Shown piece after piece: positions 16,908-25,523 of a stretch of DNA of 64,000 nt (the first letter of the stretch is position 1; the number at the start of each line of letters is the position of its first letter). A program made the translations under genes and the position numbers. The notes under the pieces were generated by a model that saw only the letters and a list, made by a program, of their open reading frames with translations, did not search any database and was not told the DNA's origin. The stretch is from Martinezella tropici (GTDB lineage Bacteria > Pseudomonadota > Alphaproteobacteria > Rhizobiales > Rhizobiaceae): positions 310,001-374,000 of the forward strand of contig JUHI01000001.1 in assembly GCA_000799755.1 (NCBI GenBank), in the 5' to 3' direction.

Positions 16908-18410
16908 ATGAGCAACAGAATCTCTCCCTTCTCACCCCTCGACATCTCCTCCCCCAGCCCGTTTCAGCCCCGGACCTTCGATGATCCTGGCAAGGCCGTC
17001 GACGCGCTGACGGAGCTTTATGAGCGCAACACCGCGTTCCTGATCGACAATTTCACCAAGCTTGCCCAAGGCGCGCCGATCACGGCGCGCTATCGCGCGT
17101 TCTATCCGCAGGTCAGCATCGAGACGACGAGCTTCGGCCATGTCGATTCGCGCCTCTCCTATGGCCATGTCACCGCGCCCGGCATCTATACGACGACGAT
17201 CACCCGCCCGAAGCTTTTCAAGCATTATCTCAAGGAGCAGCTGACGCTCCTGATGCGCAGCCACAACGTTCCGGTGGTCGTATCGGAATCGACGACGCCG
17301 ATCCCGATACACTTCGCCTTCGGTGAAGGCGCTCACGTCGAAGCGTCCGCCACGGTTTTCGAGGACATTCCGCTGCGGGATCTTTTCGACACGCCGGACC
17401 TCAACACGACGGACGATGAAATCGCCAACGGTGAATATATCCCGCCGCCGGGCGAGCCCTCGCCGCTTGCGCCGTTCACCGCGCAGCGCATCGACTATTC
17501 GCTGGCCCGTCTCGTCCATTACACGGCGACCAGCGCCGCGCATTTCCAGAATTTCGTGCTGTTCACGAACTATCAGTTCTACATCGACGAATTCTGCAAA
17601 TGGGCACGCGAGCTGATGGCAAGCGGTGGCGACGGCTATACCGAATTCGTCGAGCCCGGCAACATCATCACCAAAGCCGGCGCCAGCCAGCCCGAGGGTG
17701 ACACCACGCCGCCGCGGCTGCCGCAGATGCCGGCCTACCATCTGAAGAAGAAGGGCCATGCCGGCATCACCATGATCAATATCGGTGTCGGCCCCTCCAA
17801 CGCCAAGACGATCACCGACCATGTCGCCGTGCTGCGCCCGCATGCCTGGCTGATGCTCGGCCATTGCGCCGGTTTGCGCAACAGCCAGCGCCTCGGCGAC
17901 TATGTCCTGGCGCACGCCTATATGCGCGAGGACCATGTTCTCGATGACGACCTGCCGGTCTGGGTGCCGATCCCGGCGCTTGCCGAAGTGCAGGTGGCGC
18001 TGGAAGCGGCCGTTGCCGAAATCACCGGCTACGAGGGCTTCGAGCTGAAGCGCATCATGCGAACGGGTACGGTTGGCACCATCGACAACCGCAACTGGGA
18101 ACTGCGCGATCAGGCAGGCCCGGTAAAGCGCCTGTCTCAGGCCCGCGCCGTTGCTCTCGACATGGAATCGGCAACGATCGCCGCCAATGGCTTCCGTTTC
18201 CGCGTTCCCTACGGCACGCTTCTGTGTGTTTCGGACAAGCCGCTGCATGGCGAATTGAAGCTGCCGGGCATGGCGACGGCCTTCTATCGCACCCAGGTCA
18301 ACCAGCATTTGCAGATCGGCATCCGCGCCATCCAGAAACTGGCAGCCATGCCGCCGGAAGCGCTGCATTCGCGCAAGCTGCGCAGCTTCTTCGAAACGGC
18401 GTTTCAGTAA
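16908..18410 (+). CDS. amn: AMP nucleosidase
   Basis: This 500-residue enzyme hydrolyses AMP to adenine and ribose 5-phosphate, helping to set the adenylate pool. The N-terminal AMN-specific domain begins at about residue 22 (DDPGKAVDALTELYERN). The C-terminal nucleoside-phosphorylase-like domain carries GVGPSNAKTITDHVAVLRPH, LMLGHCAGLRNSQRLGDYVL and DMESATIAANGFRF. The length is as expected. The start lacks a ribosome-binding site and lies 6 bases after a TATAAT box, hinting at leaderless translation. Confidence 0.93.
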   Translation: MSNRISPFSPLDISSPSPFQPRTFDDPGKAVDALTELYERNTAFLIDNFTKLAQGAPITARYRAFYPQVSIETTSFGHVDSRLSYGHVTAPGIYTTTITRPKLFKHYLKEQLTLLMRSHNVPVVVSESTTPIPIHFAFGEGAHVEASATVFEDIPLRDLFDTPDLNTTDDEIANGEYIPPPGEPSPLAPFTAQRIDYSLARLVHYTATSAAHFQNFVLFTNYQFYIDEFCKWARELMASGGDGYTEFVEPGNIITKAGASQPEGDTTPPRLPQMPAYHLKKKGHAGITMINIGVGPSNAKTITDHVAVLRPHAWLMLGHCAGLRNSQRLGDYVLAHAYMREDHVLDDDLPVWVPIPALAEVQVALEAAVAEITGYEGFELKRIMRTGTVGTIDNRNWELRDQAGPVKRLSQARAVALDMESATIAANGFRFRVPYGTLLCVSDKPLHGELKLPGMATAFYRTQVNQHLQIGIRAIQKLAAMPPEALHSRKLRSFFETAFQ

Positions 18411-18427
18411 GCAACAGGGCCTTTACC

Positions 18428-18661
18428 CTATTGCCCATCGGCAGATAGTGAATTCATTTGAGCGGCGGCCGCGACTTGCGGCCGCCGCTCATCGTTTGGC
18501 TGGGCACCCCAGCTCAGGCACAGGATCAGCAGAGCAAAGCCCGCAAATCCGAGCCAGGTGCGGAAAACGACCCTTCCGACATCGGCTGCGTCGAGCAGTT
18601 CCTCTTCCGACAGGGTCTTCCTTTGCCAGTAGTGAACGATTGCGGCTTCCAGACTGTACAT
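18428..18661 (-). CDS. Small single-pass membrane protein, 77 residues
   Basis: The protein starts MYSLEAAIVHYWQRKTLSEE and has one membrane helix (TWLGFAGFALLILCLSWGA) followed by a polar tail. AAAGGAG stands 8 bases before the ATG at 18661, a strong site that fixes the start. No family is recognised. It is divergent from the YCII/sigma-factor operon and could be a membrane partner of it, but nothing proves that. Confidence 0.65.
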   Translation of the reverse strand: MYSLEAAIVHYWQRKTLSEEELLDAADVGRVVFRTWLGFAGFALLILCLSWGAQPNDERRPQVAAAAQMNSLSADGQ

Positions 18662-18753
18662 TTCCGTTGCTCCTTTGGTGAGGACGGAAATGGTCGACCG
18701 AGCCCGCGCCTTTTCGACAGCGCCAAGATTTTTTGCCATGTTGGGGATCGGGA

Positions 18754-18780
18754 TGTCGATTTGCATGTGGGCCGCTCGTC
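18754..18780 (+). promoter_or_regulatory. Candidate ECF42-type promoter for the YCII operon
   Basis: TGTCGA at 18754-18759 and CGTC at 18777-18780 are separated by 17 bases. This is the pattern I recall for target promoters of ECF group 42 sigma factors (TGTCGA in the -35, CGWC-like in the -10). It lies 36 bases before the first YCII gene, whose operon ends with such a sigma factor, so autoregulation is implied. Confidence 0.6.
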
Positions 18781-18816
18781 TAGGGCCGTCAGCAAATTGA
18801 AAGAGGAGACGCTGCG

Positions 18817-19176
18817 ATGAAATATCTCTGCCAGGTCTGGTTCGATGGTGCGATGCTCGCCGCGAGGACAGAAGAGGAAAAGCATAGGCTCGGCCTGGAT
18901 TCTCTCAGCTACGATCGGGACCTGGTGGCAAGCGGCCACATGATTCACGCCCAGGCGCTGCAGCCGCCGAGTTCCGCGGTGACGGTGCGGGTCCGCGATG
19001 GCGAGACGTCGGTGACGGATGGCCCCTTCATCGAAACCAAGGAATATCTTGGCGGCTTCATCCTGATCGAGGCAAAAGACCTGAACGATGCCATCCGCGT
19101 TGCCGCCGGCATTCCGCTCGCCAAGCTCGGCGCCATCGAGGTGCGGCCGATCCATTTCTTCGGCCCGGATGCTTGA
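18817..19176 (+). CDS. YCII/DGPF-family protein, first of three
   Basis: This 119-residue YCII-related protein reads MKYLCQVWFDGAM at its start and has the signature TDGPFIETKEYLGGFILIEA. The fold is a dimeric ferredoxin-like barrel with a histidine/aspartate pocket; no enzyme activity is established for this subgroup. AGAGGAG precedes the ATG. It is the first gene of a tandem triplet feeding into an ECF42 sigma factor; such DGPF genes are the standard genomic partners of that sigma group. Confidence 0.88.
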   Translation: MKYLCQVWFDGAMLAARTEEEKHRLGLDSLSYDRDLVASGHMIHAQALQPPSSAVTVRVRDGETSVTDGPFIETKEYLGGFILIEAKDLNDAIRVAAGIPLAKLGAIEVRPIHFFGPDA

Positions 19177-19186
19177 GGAGGCTTTG

Positions 19187-19549
19187 ATGAAATTCCTTTG
19201 CCAAGTGTGGTTCGACAGCACAGAGATCGCCAAGCTGTCCGAAGCGGAAGGGCGAAAGCTGACGCAGGATTCGATCGACAACGACAACCGGCTGCGTGCC
19301 AGCGGCCATATCATCGTCGCCAACGCTCTGCGCGAGCCTCAGACCGCAAAGACCGTTCGGGTGCGCCGGGGCGAAACCGCCGTAACCGACGGCCCCTTCG
19401 CCGAAATCAAGGAACATCTCGGCGGCTTCGTGCTGATCGAGGCGCGGGACTTGGAGGAGGCGATTGAAATTGCCGCCACCTTCCCTGTGGCACGCTATGG
19501 CATGATAGAGGTGCGTGGCGCCTTCGACATCCGTTTTCCGGACGAATAG
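19187..19549 (+). CDS. YCII/DGPF-family protein, second of three
   Basis: This 120-residue paralogue of the preceding gene (MKFLCQVWFDSTE at the start, TDGPFAEIKEHLGGFVLIEA in the core) lies 10 bases downstream. The ATG at 19187 follows GAGGAGG. It is clearly a tandem duplicate of the first copy. Function is unknown beyond association with the sigma factor. Confidence 0.88.
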   Translation: MKFLCQVWFDSTEIAKLSEAEGRKLTQDSIDNDNRLRASGHIIVANALREPQTAKTVRVRRGETAVTDGPFAEIKEHLGGFVLIEARDLEEAIEIAATFPVARYGMIEVRGAFDIRFPDE

Positions 19550-19565
19550 CTAGGAGAGAAAAGAC

Positions 19566-19943
19566 ATGCGGTTTCTATGCCTGATCCACACATCCGTCGA
19601 TGTCGACGGACGATTGACGTCCAACGAGATGAACCATCTGATCGCCGAGCACTTCGTCTTTGACGAGGGCCTGCAGCGGGATGGCACCCTGATCGTTTCG
19701 GACGCGCTGGCACTTCGAGACAAGTCGATCGTCATCCGCCCGGACGGAGACGGGTTTTCCGTAACGGACGGGCCATTCGTGGAGACGAAGGAGCATCTGG
19801 CCGGCTTCTATCTCATCGAAGCTCCAGATCTCGAAGGAGCAACGGAGATTGCCAAGCGCATCCCCTCGGCGCGTTACGGCGCCATCGAGATCCGGCCTGT
19901 GCGCATCCTGACCCTTCATGGAGATCTCGCGGAGAATAGTTGA
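19566..19943 (+). CDS. YCII/DGPF-family protein, third of three
   Basis: This 125-residue protein is more diverged than the first two (MRFLCLIHTSVDVDG at the start) but keeps TDGPFVETKEHLAGFYLIEA. Its stop overlaps the TTG start of the sigma-factor gene, so translation of the two is probably coupled. AGGAGAG lies upstream of the ATG. Confidence 0.87.
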   Translation: MRFLCLIHTSVDVDGRLTSNEMNHLIAEHFVFDEGLQRDGTLIVSDALALRDKSIVIRPDGDGFSVTDGPFVETKEHLAGFYLIEAPDLEGATEIAKRIPSARYGAIEIRPVRILTLHGDLAENS

Positions 19944-21196
19944 CGCCCGTGTCGCTGAACCGGACCATCGACGGCATCTATCGCAGCCACTCGCGTCGCG
20001 TGCTGGCAACGCTGATCCGCCTGCTCGGAGATTTCGACCGGGCGGAGGAAGCACTTCACGACGCCTTTGCGGCAGCGGCGCAGCAATGGACTGACGAGAC
20101 GATCCCGGCCAATCCCTACGCCTGGCTCGTCTCCGCCGGCCGCTTTCGCGCCATCGATCATATCCGCCGGCGAACGCGCTTCGATGCAGCCCAGGCCGAT
20201 ATCGCCGACAGCCTCTATCCGGAGGGCGAAACAATGGAGACGTCGGACAGCGAAGAGATCGAAGACGACATGCTGCGGCTGATCTTCACCTGCTGCCATC
20301 CGCTCGTACCGGCCGAAGCACGCACGGCGATGGCACTTCGGGAGGTCTGCGGGTTGACGACGGAAGAGATCGCTCACGCCTTCCTGATCCCGGCTCCGAC
20401 CGTCGCCCAGCGCATTGTCCGCGCCAAGAACCGCATTCGTACCGCCCATATTCCCTACGAAGTGCCAGGCAAGCCCGAACTGCCGAAGCGGCTGGCGCAG
20501 GTGCTGCATGTCATTTACCTGGTTTTCAACGAGGGCTATTCGGCCTCTTCAGGCTCTGCGATCGTGCGCGCCGATCTTGCGGCGGAAGCCATCCGGCTCG
20601 GCAGGCTGTTACTGCAGCTATTGCCGGATTCCGAGGTCGAAGGGCTGCTTGCGATCATGCTGCTGCAGGATTCGCGGCGTCTTGCCCGTATCGACCAATC
20701 CGGCGATCTGGTGCTGCTTGCCGATCAGGATCGCGCACTCTGGGATCACGACCAGATCCGCGAAGGACTTACGTTATCGGCAAGCGCCATGGCGGCCGAA
20801 AGCGTCGGCGGCTACGCCCTGCAGGCCGCGATCGCAGCCGAACATGCCCGCGCAGCGACTGCCGACGATACCGACTGGCGGCAGCTCGTCACACTCTACG
20901 ACCTGTTGCTGACGGCGAGCCCTTCCCCGGTAATCGAACTCAATCGAGCCGTGGCCGTCTCCATGTGTGACGGTCCGGCGGCGGCTGTTTCCATCGTCGA
21001 CCGGCTGCTGCAGGAGGAGCGAATGGCGCGGTATCACCTCACCCATGCGGCAAAAGCGGACTTTCTCCGCCAGCTCGGACGACATGACGAGGCACGGCAA
21101 TCCTACGAAACGGCATTATCGCTCTGCCAGCAGGGGCCGGAGCAGGCATTCCTGCGCAAGCGCTTGAGCGAACTCGATGAAGCGGCCGAGCGCTAG
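19940..21196 (+). CDS. ECF42-type RNA polymerase sigma factor with C-terminal extension
   Basis: This 418-residue sigma factor has region 2 at residues 8-72 (IYRSHSRRVLATLIRLLGDF, then DRAEEALHDAFAAAAQQW) and region 4 near residues 120-165 (ALREVCGLTTEEIAHAFLIP, then APTVAQRIVRAKNRIR). A long helical extension of about 230 residues resembling TPR repeats follows. This layout plus upstream DGPF genes defines group ECF42, where the extension rather than an anti-sigma factor controls activity. The start is TTG at 19940, overlapping the previous stop, with GGAG nearby; GTG at 19949 is an alternative. No anti-sigma gene is present. Confidence 0.88.
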   Translation: MTPVSLNRTIDGIYRSHSRRVLATLIRLLGDFDRAEEALHDAFAAAAQQWTDETIPANPYAWLVSAGRFRAIDHIRRRTRFDAAQADIADSLYPEGETMETSDSEEIEDDMLRLIFTCCHPLVPAEARTAMALREVCGLTTEEIAHAFLIPAPTVAQRIVRAKNRIRTAHIPYEVPGKPELPKRLAQVLHVIYLVFNEGYSASSGSAIVRADLAAEAIRLGRLLLQLLPDSEVEGLLAIMLLQDSRRLARIDQSGDLVLLADQDRALWDHDQIREGLTLSASAMAAESVGGYALQAAIAAEHARAATADDTDWRQLVTLYDLLLTASPSPVIELNRAVAVSMCDGPAAAVSIVDRLLQEERMARYHLTHAAKADFLRQLGRHDEARQSYETALSLCQQGPEQAFLRKRLSELDEAAER

Positions 21197-21201
21197 CCGG
21201 G

Positions 21202-22161
21202 TCAGATGCGTTTACGCGACACCAACAATCCGATCGCCGTTCCCGTCAGTGCCGACACGACGATCAGCAGGTGAGCGTTGATACTGGCCTGCGCGAGATT
21301 TTCGATGGCCTCCTTCGTGCTCGAAGCACCGAAGGCCATCGCCCCGGCGGTGATGCCGGCCGGATAGGTGCCGACGCCGCCAGGCGCATGGACCGGCAGG
21401 ACCGATGACAGTTCGCCGCCGAGCGCACCGCCGAAGCTTGCCGAGAGCGGGGTAACGTTCATCAGGCCGAGCGCCCAGGCCAGCACCACGACCTTGACCA
21501 GCCAGTTGACGATGGTCGTCAGCCAGGCACGCGCAAAGGCACTGATATCGACCGGCAGCCCTCGCTCCAGCTCATGCACCAGCCCTTGCGCCTTCTTCGG
21601 CAGGATGCGCGCGGCAAGACGGATCAACGGCCGGCGAGAAGCGAAGCCCACGACAGGCAGCAACAGGAAAGCCGCCCATACGATCCAGGCCAGGACATGA
21701 TGGGGCGAGGCTAGCGCCAGGCCGATGCCCGCGGCGGCCAGCAGCGCGTGGAGATCGAGCAGCCGCATGACGAACAGCGCCGAGGTGCCCCGCGCCAAGG
21801 GAATGCCGAATTCGGATCGCATCAGCACCGGGAAGCTCGTTTCGCCCGTGCGAAACGGCATCATGATATTCAGGAGATTATGGACCTGCGTTACACGGAA
21901 CAACGCCGCAAAATGGCCCGAGGTTTCCTTCGGGAAGTAATCGTAGATGCGCCAGGTGCGCAGGAAATAGGTGCCGGTCAGAAGCGCGAGGGCGAGCAGG
22001 ATTGGCAAGGCGCCGACCTTGCCCCATTGCGCCAGGATGGAGCTCCAGCCCCAGAACCATTCGATGAAGGCCGCATACGCGACCACGACGCCGAGCGTCA
22101 GCAGCGTCATTCGGTTGCGAATAAACCAATTCTGTCGGCTGGCAACCGTCGGAGTCTTCAT
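21202..22161 (-). CDS. Lysylphosphatidylglycerol-synthase-TM-family flippase-like protein
   Basis: This 319-residue integral membrane protein of about eight helices belongs to the UPF0104/LPG-synthase transmembrane family, with MPFRTGETSFPVLMR and LPVHAPGGVGTYPAGI as conserved loops. Relatives flip or transfer lipids such as glycosylated isoprenoids. I place the start at the ATG 22161; the frame is open to a TTG at 22254, but that would run into the divergent promoter. It is divergent from a glycosyltransferase, suggesting a joint lipid-linked sugar pathway. Its 3' end is 5 bases from the sigma gene. Confidence 0.8.
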   Translation of the reverse strand: MKTPTVASRQNWFIRNRMTLLTLGVVVAYAAFIEWFWGWSSILAQWGKVGALPILLALALLTGTYFLRTWRIYDYFPKETSGHFAALFRVTQVHNLLNIMMPFRTGETSFPVLMRSEFGIPLARGTSALFVMRLLDLHALLAAAGIGLALASPHHVLAWIVWAAFLLLPVVGFASRRPLIRLAARILPKKAQGLVHELERGLPVDISAFARAWLTTIVNWLVKVVVLAWALGLMNVTPLSASFGGALGGELSSVLPVHAPGGVGTYPAGITAGAMAFGASSTKEAIENLAQASINAHLLIVVSALTGTAIGLLVSRKRI

Positions 22162-22254
22162 GTAGTTAGGGCACCCAAATGCGAGCGGAAGGCTGAAACC
22201 GGACTTTTCGCTCGTTTCGTCCGGCAGGTACTGCCGGTCTTTTAGGAGAAACAA

Positions 22255-23277
22255 GTGTTGCAGACAACGGCAGAGTCGACCCTCCCCCAGGCCGATCCGG
22301 CAAGCCCACTAGAGCTTTCGCTGGTCGTGCCCGTCTTCAACGAGGAAGAAAGTGTCGGACCGCTCATCGAGCGCATCTGTACCGCCATGACCGGCTTTGA
22401 CAAATCCTGGGAGCTGATCCTGGTCGATGACGGCAGCACGGACGCCACGCTTGCCAATGCACGGCGCTCACTTTCGCGCGATGGGCTGATCCTGCGCATC
22501 GTCGAGCTTCAGCGCAATTTCGGCCAGACGGCAGCCATGCAGGCCGGCATCGATGCGGCCAACGGCCGCCTCATCGCCACCATGGACGGCGACCTGCAGA
22601 ACGACCCGAAGGACATTCCTTCGATGGTCGAGGAACTGGAGCGGCGGCAGCTCGATCTGCTTGTGGGATGGCGCAAGAACCGTCAGGACGGCCTGCTGCT
22701 GCGCAAGATCCCCTCCTGGTGCGCCAATTACCTGATCGGCCGCATCACCGGCGTCAAGCTGCACGATTATGGCTGCAGCCTGAAGATCTACCGCTCCTCG
22801 ATCATCAAGCAGGTCAAGCTTATGGGCGAGATGCACCGCTTCATCCCGGCTTGGGTTGCCGGCGTGGTGCCTAGCTCGCGCATCGGCGAAGTGCCGGTCA
22901 CCCACCATGCCCGCCAGCACGGCACCTCGAAATACGGGATCTCGCGCACCTTCCGCGTCATCCTCGATCTGCTGTCGGTGATGTTCTTCATGCGCTACAA
23001 GGCGCGGCCGGGCCATTTCTTCGGCTCGCTCGGCCTTGGGCTCGGTGCGCTCGCAGCCGTGATTCTGCTCTGGCTGTTCATCGACAAGTTCATCTTCGGC
23101 GACGATATCGGCAGCCGTCCGCTGCTGATGGTCGGCGTCGTGCTGCTGCTGTCGTCGGTTCAGATGATCACGACTGGTATTCTCGCCGAAATGATCGCCC
23201 GCATCTATTACCGCGACGATCTCTCGCCGAACTATATCGTGCGCAAGATCTTCGATCGTGACCACCAGGATGCATAG
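22255..23277 (+). CDS. Family 2 glycosyltransferase, dolichol-phosphate-mannose-synthase-like
   Basis: This 340-residue GT2 enzyme has VPVFNEEESVGPLIERI at the N-terminus, a nucleotide-binding LVDDGSTD, a metal-site TMDGDLQNDP, and an acceptor loop with LHDYGCSLKIYR. Two C-terminal membrane helices (GLGLGALAAVILLWLF and a second near 23115-23190) match the DPMS/ArnC/GtrB type, which charges a polyprenyl phosphate with a sugar. The start is GTG at 22255 with AGGAGA 7 bases upstream. The sugar transferred is unknown. Confidence 0.9.
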   Translation: MLQTTAESTLPQADPASPLELSLVVPVFNEEESVGPLIERICTAMTGFDKSWELILVDDGSTDATLANARRSLSRDGLILRIVELQRNFGQTAAMQAGIDAANGRLIATMDGDLQNDPKDIPSMVEELERRQLDLLVGWRKNRQDGLLLRKIPSWCANYLIGRITGVKLHDYGCSLKIYRSSIIKQVKLMGEMHRFIPAWVAGVVPSSRIGEVPVTHHARQHGTSKYGISRTFRVILDLLSVMFFMRYKARPGHFFGSLGLGLGALAAVILLWLFIDKFIFGDDIGSRPLLMVGVVLLLSSVQMITTGILAEMIARIYYRDDLSPNYIVRKIFDRDHQDA

Positions 23278-23327
23278 GCATCTCGCCCCCATACACGAGG
23301 CCGTCCGCAACAGGAGCTAAGCCGCGC

Positions 23328-23942
23328 ATGAGCTCGAAGGACGATATTGCAAGCCTGCTGTCGGACACAGCAGACCTGCCACCGTGGCGGACGACGGGTT
23401 CGACGCATCTCGTTCATGATCGCTGGCTGAAAGTTCGTGCCGACAAATGCCTGACGGCGGAGGGCGTGGAGATTGCGCCCTATTATGTGTTGGAATATCC
23501 CGATTGGGTCGAGATCATCGCGCTCGATGCCGAGGATCATATCTACCTCGTCCAGCAATATCGTCATGGATTGGGCGTCGTGGCACTCGAGCTTCCGGGC
23601 GGAGCCATGGATGTGAGCGATGCAAGTCCAGTCGAGGCGGCTGCGCGCGAGCTGCGCGAAGAAACCGGGCTCTCCTCCACCGGTTGGGATTATGTCGGCA
23701 AGCTTGCGCCCAACCCGGCCACGCACACCAACCTCGCGCATATCGTCATTGCCCGCAATGTAGCCTTAACCGCCAAGCCGGCGGATGACCCGACGGAGCG
23801 CATCCGCCTGATCCGCATGCCGATCCGGCAGGCGATCGAGCTGGCGCTGGAAGGGAAAATGATCCAGATGATCCACGTCGCGGCACTGACCCTTGCCCTT
23901 CATAAGGCGGGCAAGTGGAGCGTGCCGACGCCCAATCTCTGA
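23328..23942 (+). CDS. Nudix hydrolase
   Basis: This 204-residue protein has a Nudix box, LPGGAMDVSDASPVEAAARE followed by LREETGL. The distal REL-x-EE-x-G part is intact; the leading glycine portion has an extra residue compared with the textbook consensus. VQQYRHGLGVVALELPGG resembles ADP-ribose/ADP-sugar pyrophosphatases. It probably cleaves a nucleoside diphosphate sugar. The substrate is not determined. It is 50 bases downstream of the glycosyltransferase. Confidence 0.88.
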   Translation: MSSKDDIASLLSDTADLPPWRTTGSTHLVHDRWLKVRADKCLTAEGVEIAPYYVLEYPDWVEIIALDAEDHIYLVQQYRHGLGVVALELPGGAMDVSDASPVEAAARELREETGLSSTGWDYVGKLAPNPATHTNLAHIVIARNVALTAKPADDPTERIRLIRMPIRQAIELALEGKMIQMIHVAALTLALHKAGKWSVPTPNL

Positions 23943-25310
23943 TTAGGATTTCATCTCCGCCCAAACTGCATCAAGCGCCTGCCGCGCGATCCGCACCATC
24001 GTATCCACTTCCTCATGGCTGATGATAAGCGGCGGCGAAGCCAGCATACGGTCGCCGGTTGCCCGCAGCACGAGGCCATTCGAGAGAGCATGGTTGCGCA
24101 CGGCGGAGCCTACGGCATCCGGCTTCTCGAAGCGGCGGCGGGTGGATTTGTCGGCGGCAAGCTGCAAGGCACCCATCAGGCCGATGCTGACGGCTTCGCC
24201 GACCATGTCATGATCCGCAAGACTGCCCCACGCCTTGGCGAAATAAGGGCCGATGTCGTCGCGGACGCGCTCGACCAGCCGCTCCTCCTCGATGATCCGG
24301 AGGTTTTCGAGAGCCGCGGCCGCGCAGACCGGATGGCCGGAATAGGTGAAGCCGTGGTTGAACTCGCCGACTTCGTTGATGAACACGTCGGCGATGCGAT
24401 CGCTGACGAGCACGCCGCCGATCGGCAGATAGCCTGACGACAGTCCCTTGGCGATCGGAGCGAGATCGGGCTCGACGCCGAAATGCTGATGGCCGAACCA
24501 TGCGCCGAGACGGCCGAAGCCGCAGATGACCTCGTCGGAAACGAGCAGAATGTTCCGCTCCCTGCAGATGCGCGCGATCTCCGGCCAATAGGTCGAAGGC
24601 GGGATGATAACGCCGCCTGCCCCCTGCACTGGCTCGGCGATGAACGCGGCGACATTATCCTCGCCCAGTTCGTCGATCTTCTCTTCCAGTTCGCGGGCAA
24701 TCTTCAGGCCGAATTCCTCCGGCGGGAGATCGCCGCCTTCGGCATACCAATAGGGCTGGCCGATATGGACGACGCCCGGGATCGGCAGATCACCCTGCTC
24801 ATGCATGTATTTCATGCCGCCCATGCTGGCGCCGGCAACCGTGGAGCCGTGATAGCCGTTCCTGCGGGCAATAATGGTCTTCTTCGTCGGCTTGCCCACG
24901 GCGCCCCAATAAACCCTGGCCATCCGGAACCAGGTATCGTTGGCCTCGGAACCGGAGTTGGTGAAGAAGACATGGTTGAACCGCGGACCGGCATGGGCGC
25001 AGATCTTCTCGGCAAGCAGCGTTGCGGGCGTGGTCGTAGTGCCGAAGAAGGTGTTGTAATAGGGCAGTTCATTCATCTGCCTGGCAACGGCATCGGCGAT
25101 TTCGGTGCGGCCATAGCCGATGTTCACGCACCAGAGGCCTGCAAACCCGTCCAGATATTTCCGCCCTTCCGCATCGAAGATATGAACGCCCTCTCCACGC
25201 TGGATGATCCGCGCACCATCCGCATTCAATTTCTTCATGTCGGCAAAGGGATGCAGGTGATGGGCGGCATCAAGGGCGGCGAGATTGGAGCGGCTTGACG
25301 TGTCGGACAT
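23943..25310 (-). CDS. Class III omega-aminotransferase (putrescine/beta-alanine:pyruvate type)
   Basis: This 455-residue PLP enzyme has the class III pattern: YLDGFAGLWCVNIGYGR, FTNSGSEANDTWFRMAR, FSDEVICGFGR-like residues near 24530, and the Schiff-base lysine in DLAPIAKGLSSGYLPIGG. It is closest in form to SpuC/omega-amino-acid:pyruvate transaminases, which take the amine group from putrescine, spermidine or beta-alanine. The divergent gene is a glutamine-synthetase-family ligase, which supports polyamine or amine use. It converges with the Nudix gene. Confidence 0.87.
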   Translation of the reverse strand: MSDTSSRSNLAALDAAHHLHPFADMKKLNADGARIIQRGEGVHIFDAEGRKYLDGFAGLWCVNIGYGRTEIADAVARQMNELPYYNTFFGTTTTPATLLAEKICAHAGPRFNHVFFTNSGSEANDTWFRMARVYWGAVGKPTKKTIIARRNGYHGSTVAGASMGGMKYMHEQGDLPIPGVVHIGQPYWYAEGGDLPPEEFGLKIARELEEKIDELGEDNVAAFIAEPVQGAGGVIIPPSTYWPEIARICRERNILLVSDEVICGFGRLGAWFGHQHFGVEPDLAPIAKGLSSGYLPIGGVLVSDRIADVFINEVGEFNHGFTYSGHPVCAAAALENLRIIEEERLVERVRDDIGPYFAKAWGSLADHDMVGEAVSIGLMGALQLAADKSTRRRFEKPDAVGSAVRNHALSNGLVLRATGDRMLASPPLIISHEEVDTMVRIARQALDAVWAEMKS

Positions 25311-25379
25311 GATTTATTCGATCCCTCTTTGAATTGATGCTTGTCAGGCAAGCCCGGCGACGCCGCAATTATGTGCATG

Positions 25380-25437
25380 GCCCCTTCACCCCGGCCCTCT
25401 CCCCGCAATTGCGACGAGAGGGTCAGAGTGAGAGGCT
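25380..25437. repeat. REP-like imperfect palindrome
   Basis: CCCTCTC (25395-25401) and GAGAGGG (25416-25422) surround the inner palindrome CGCAATTGCG (25404-25413). Flanking CACCCCGGC and GTCAGAGTGAG extend the pairing imperfectly. This is the look of the widespread CTCACCCT...CTCTCCCCGC intergenic repeats. It sits between divergent aminotransferase and ligase genes, where it is not expected to act as a simple terminator. Confidence 0.6.
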
Positions 25438-25523
25438 TGGCACAAAGCCGCAACGTAGCAACACTTGACTGAAAGCTATCATGGTTTACGACCATGCCGT
25501 GAGCATTGGGGATTTACAAGAGC

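Noticed and set aside
16932..18368. Long open frame on the minus strand opposite amn
   Set aside because: It is a mirror of the codon bias of amn in GC-rich DNA; its translation is full of Arg/Asp/His with no fold, while the plus strand encodes a clear AMP nucleosidase.
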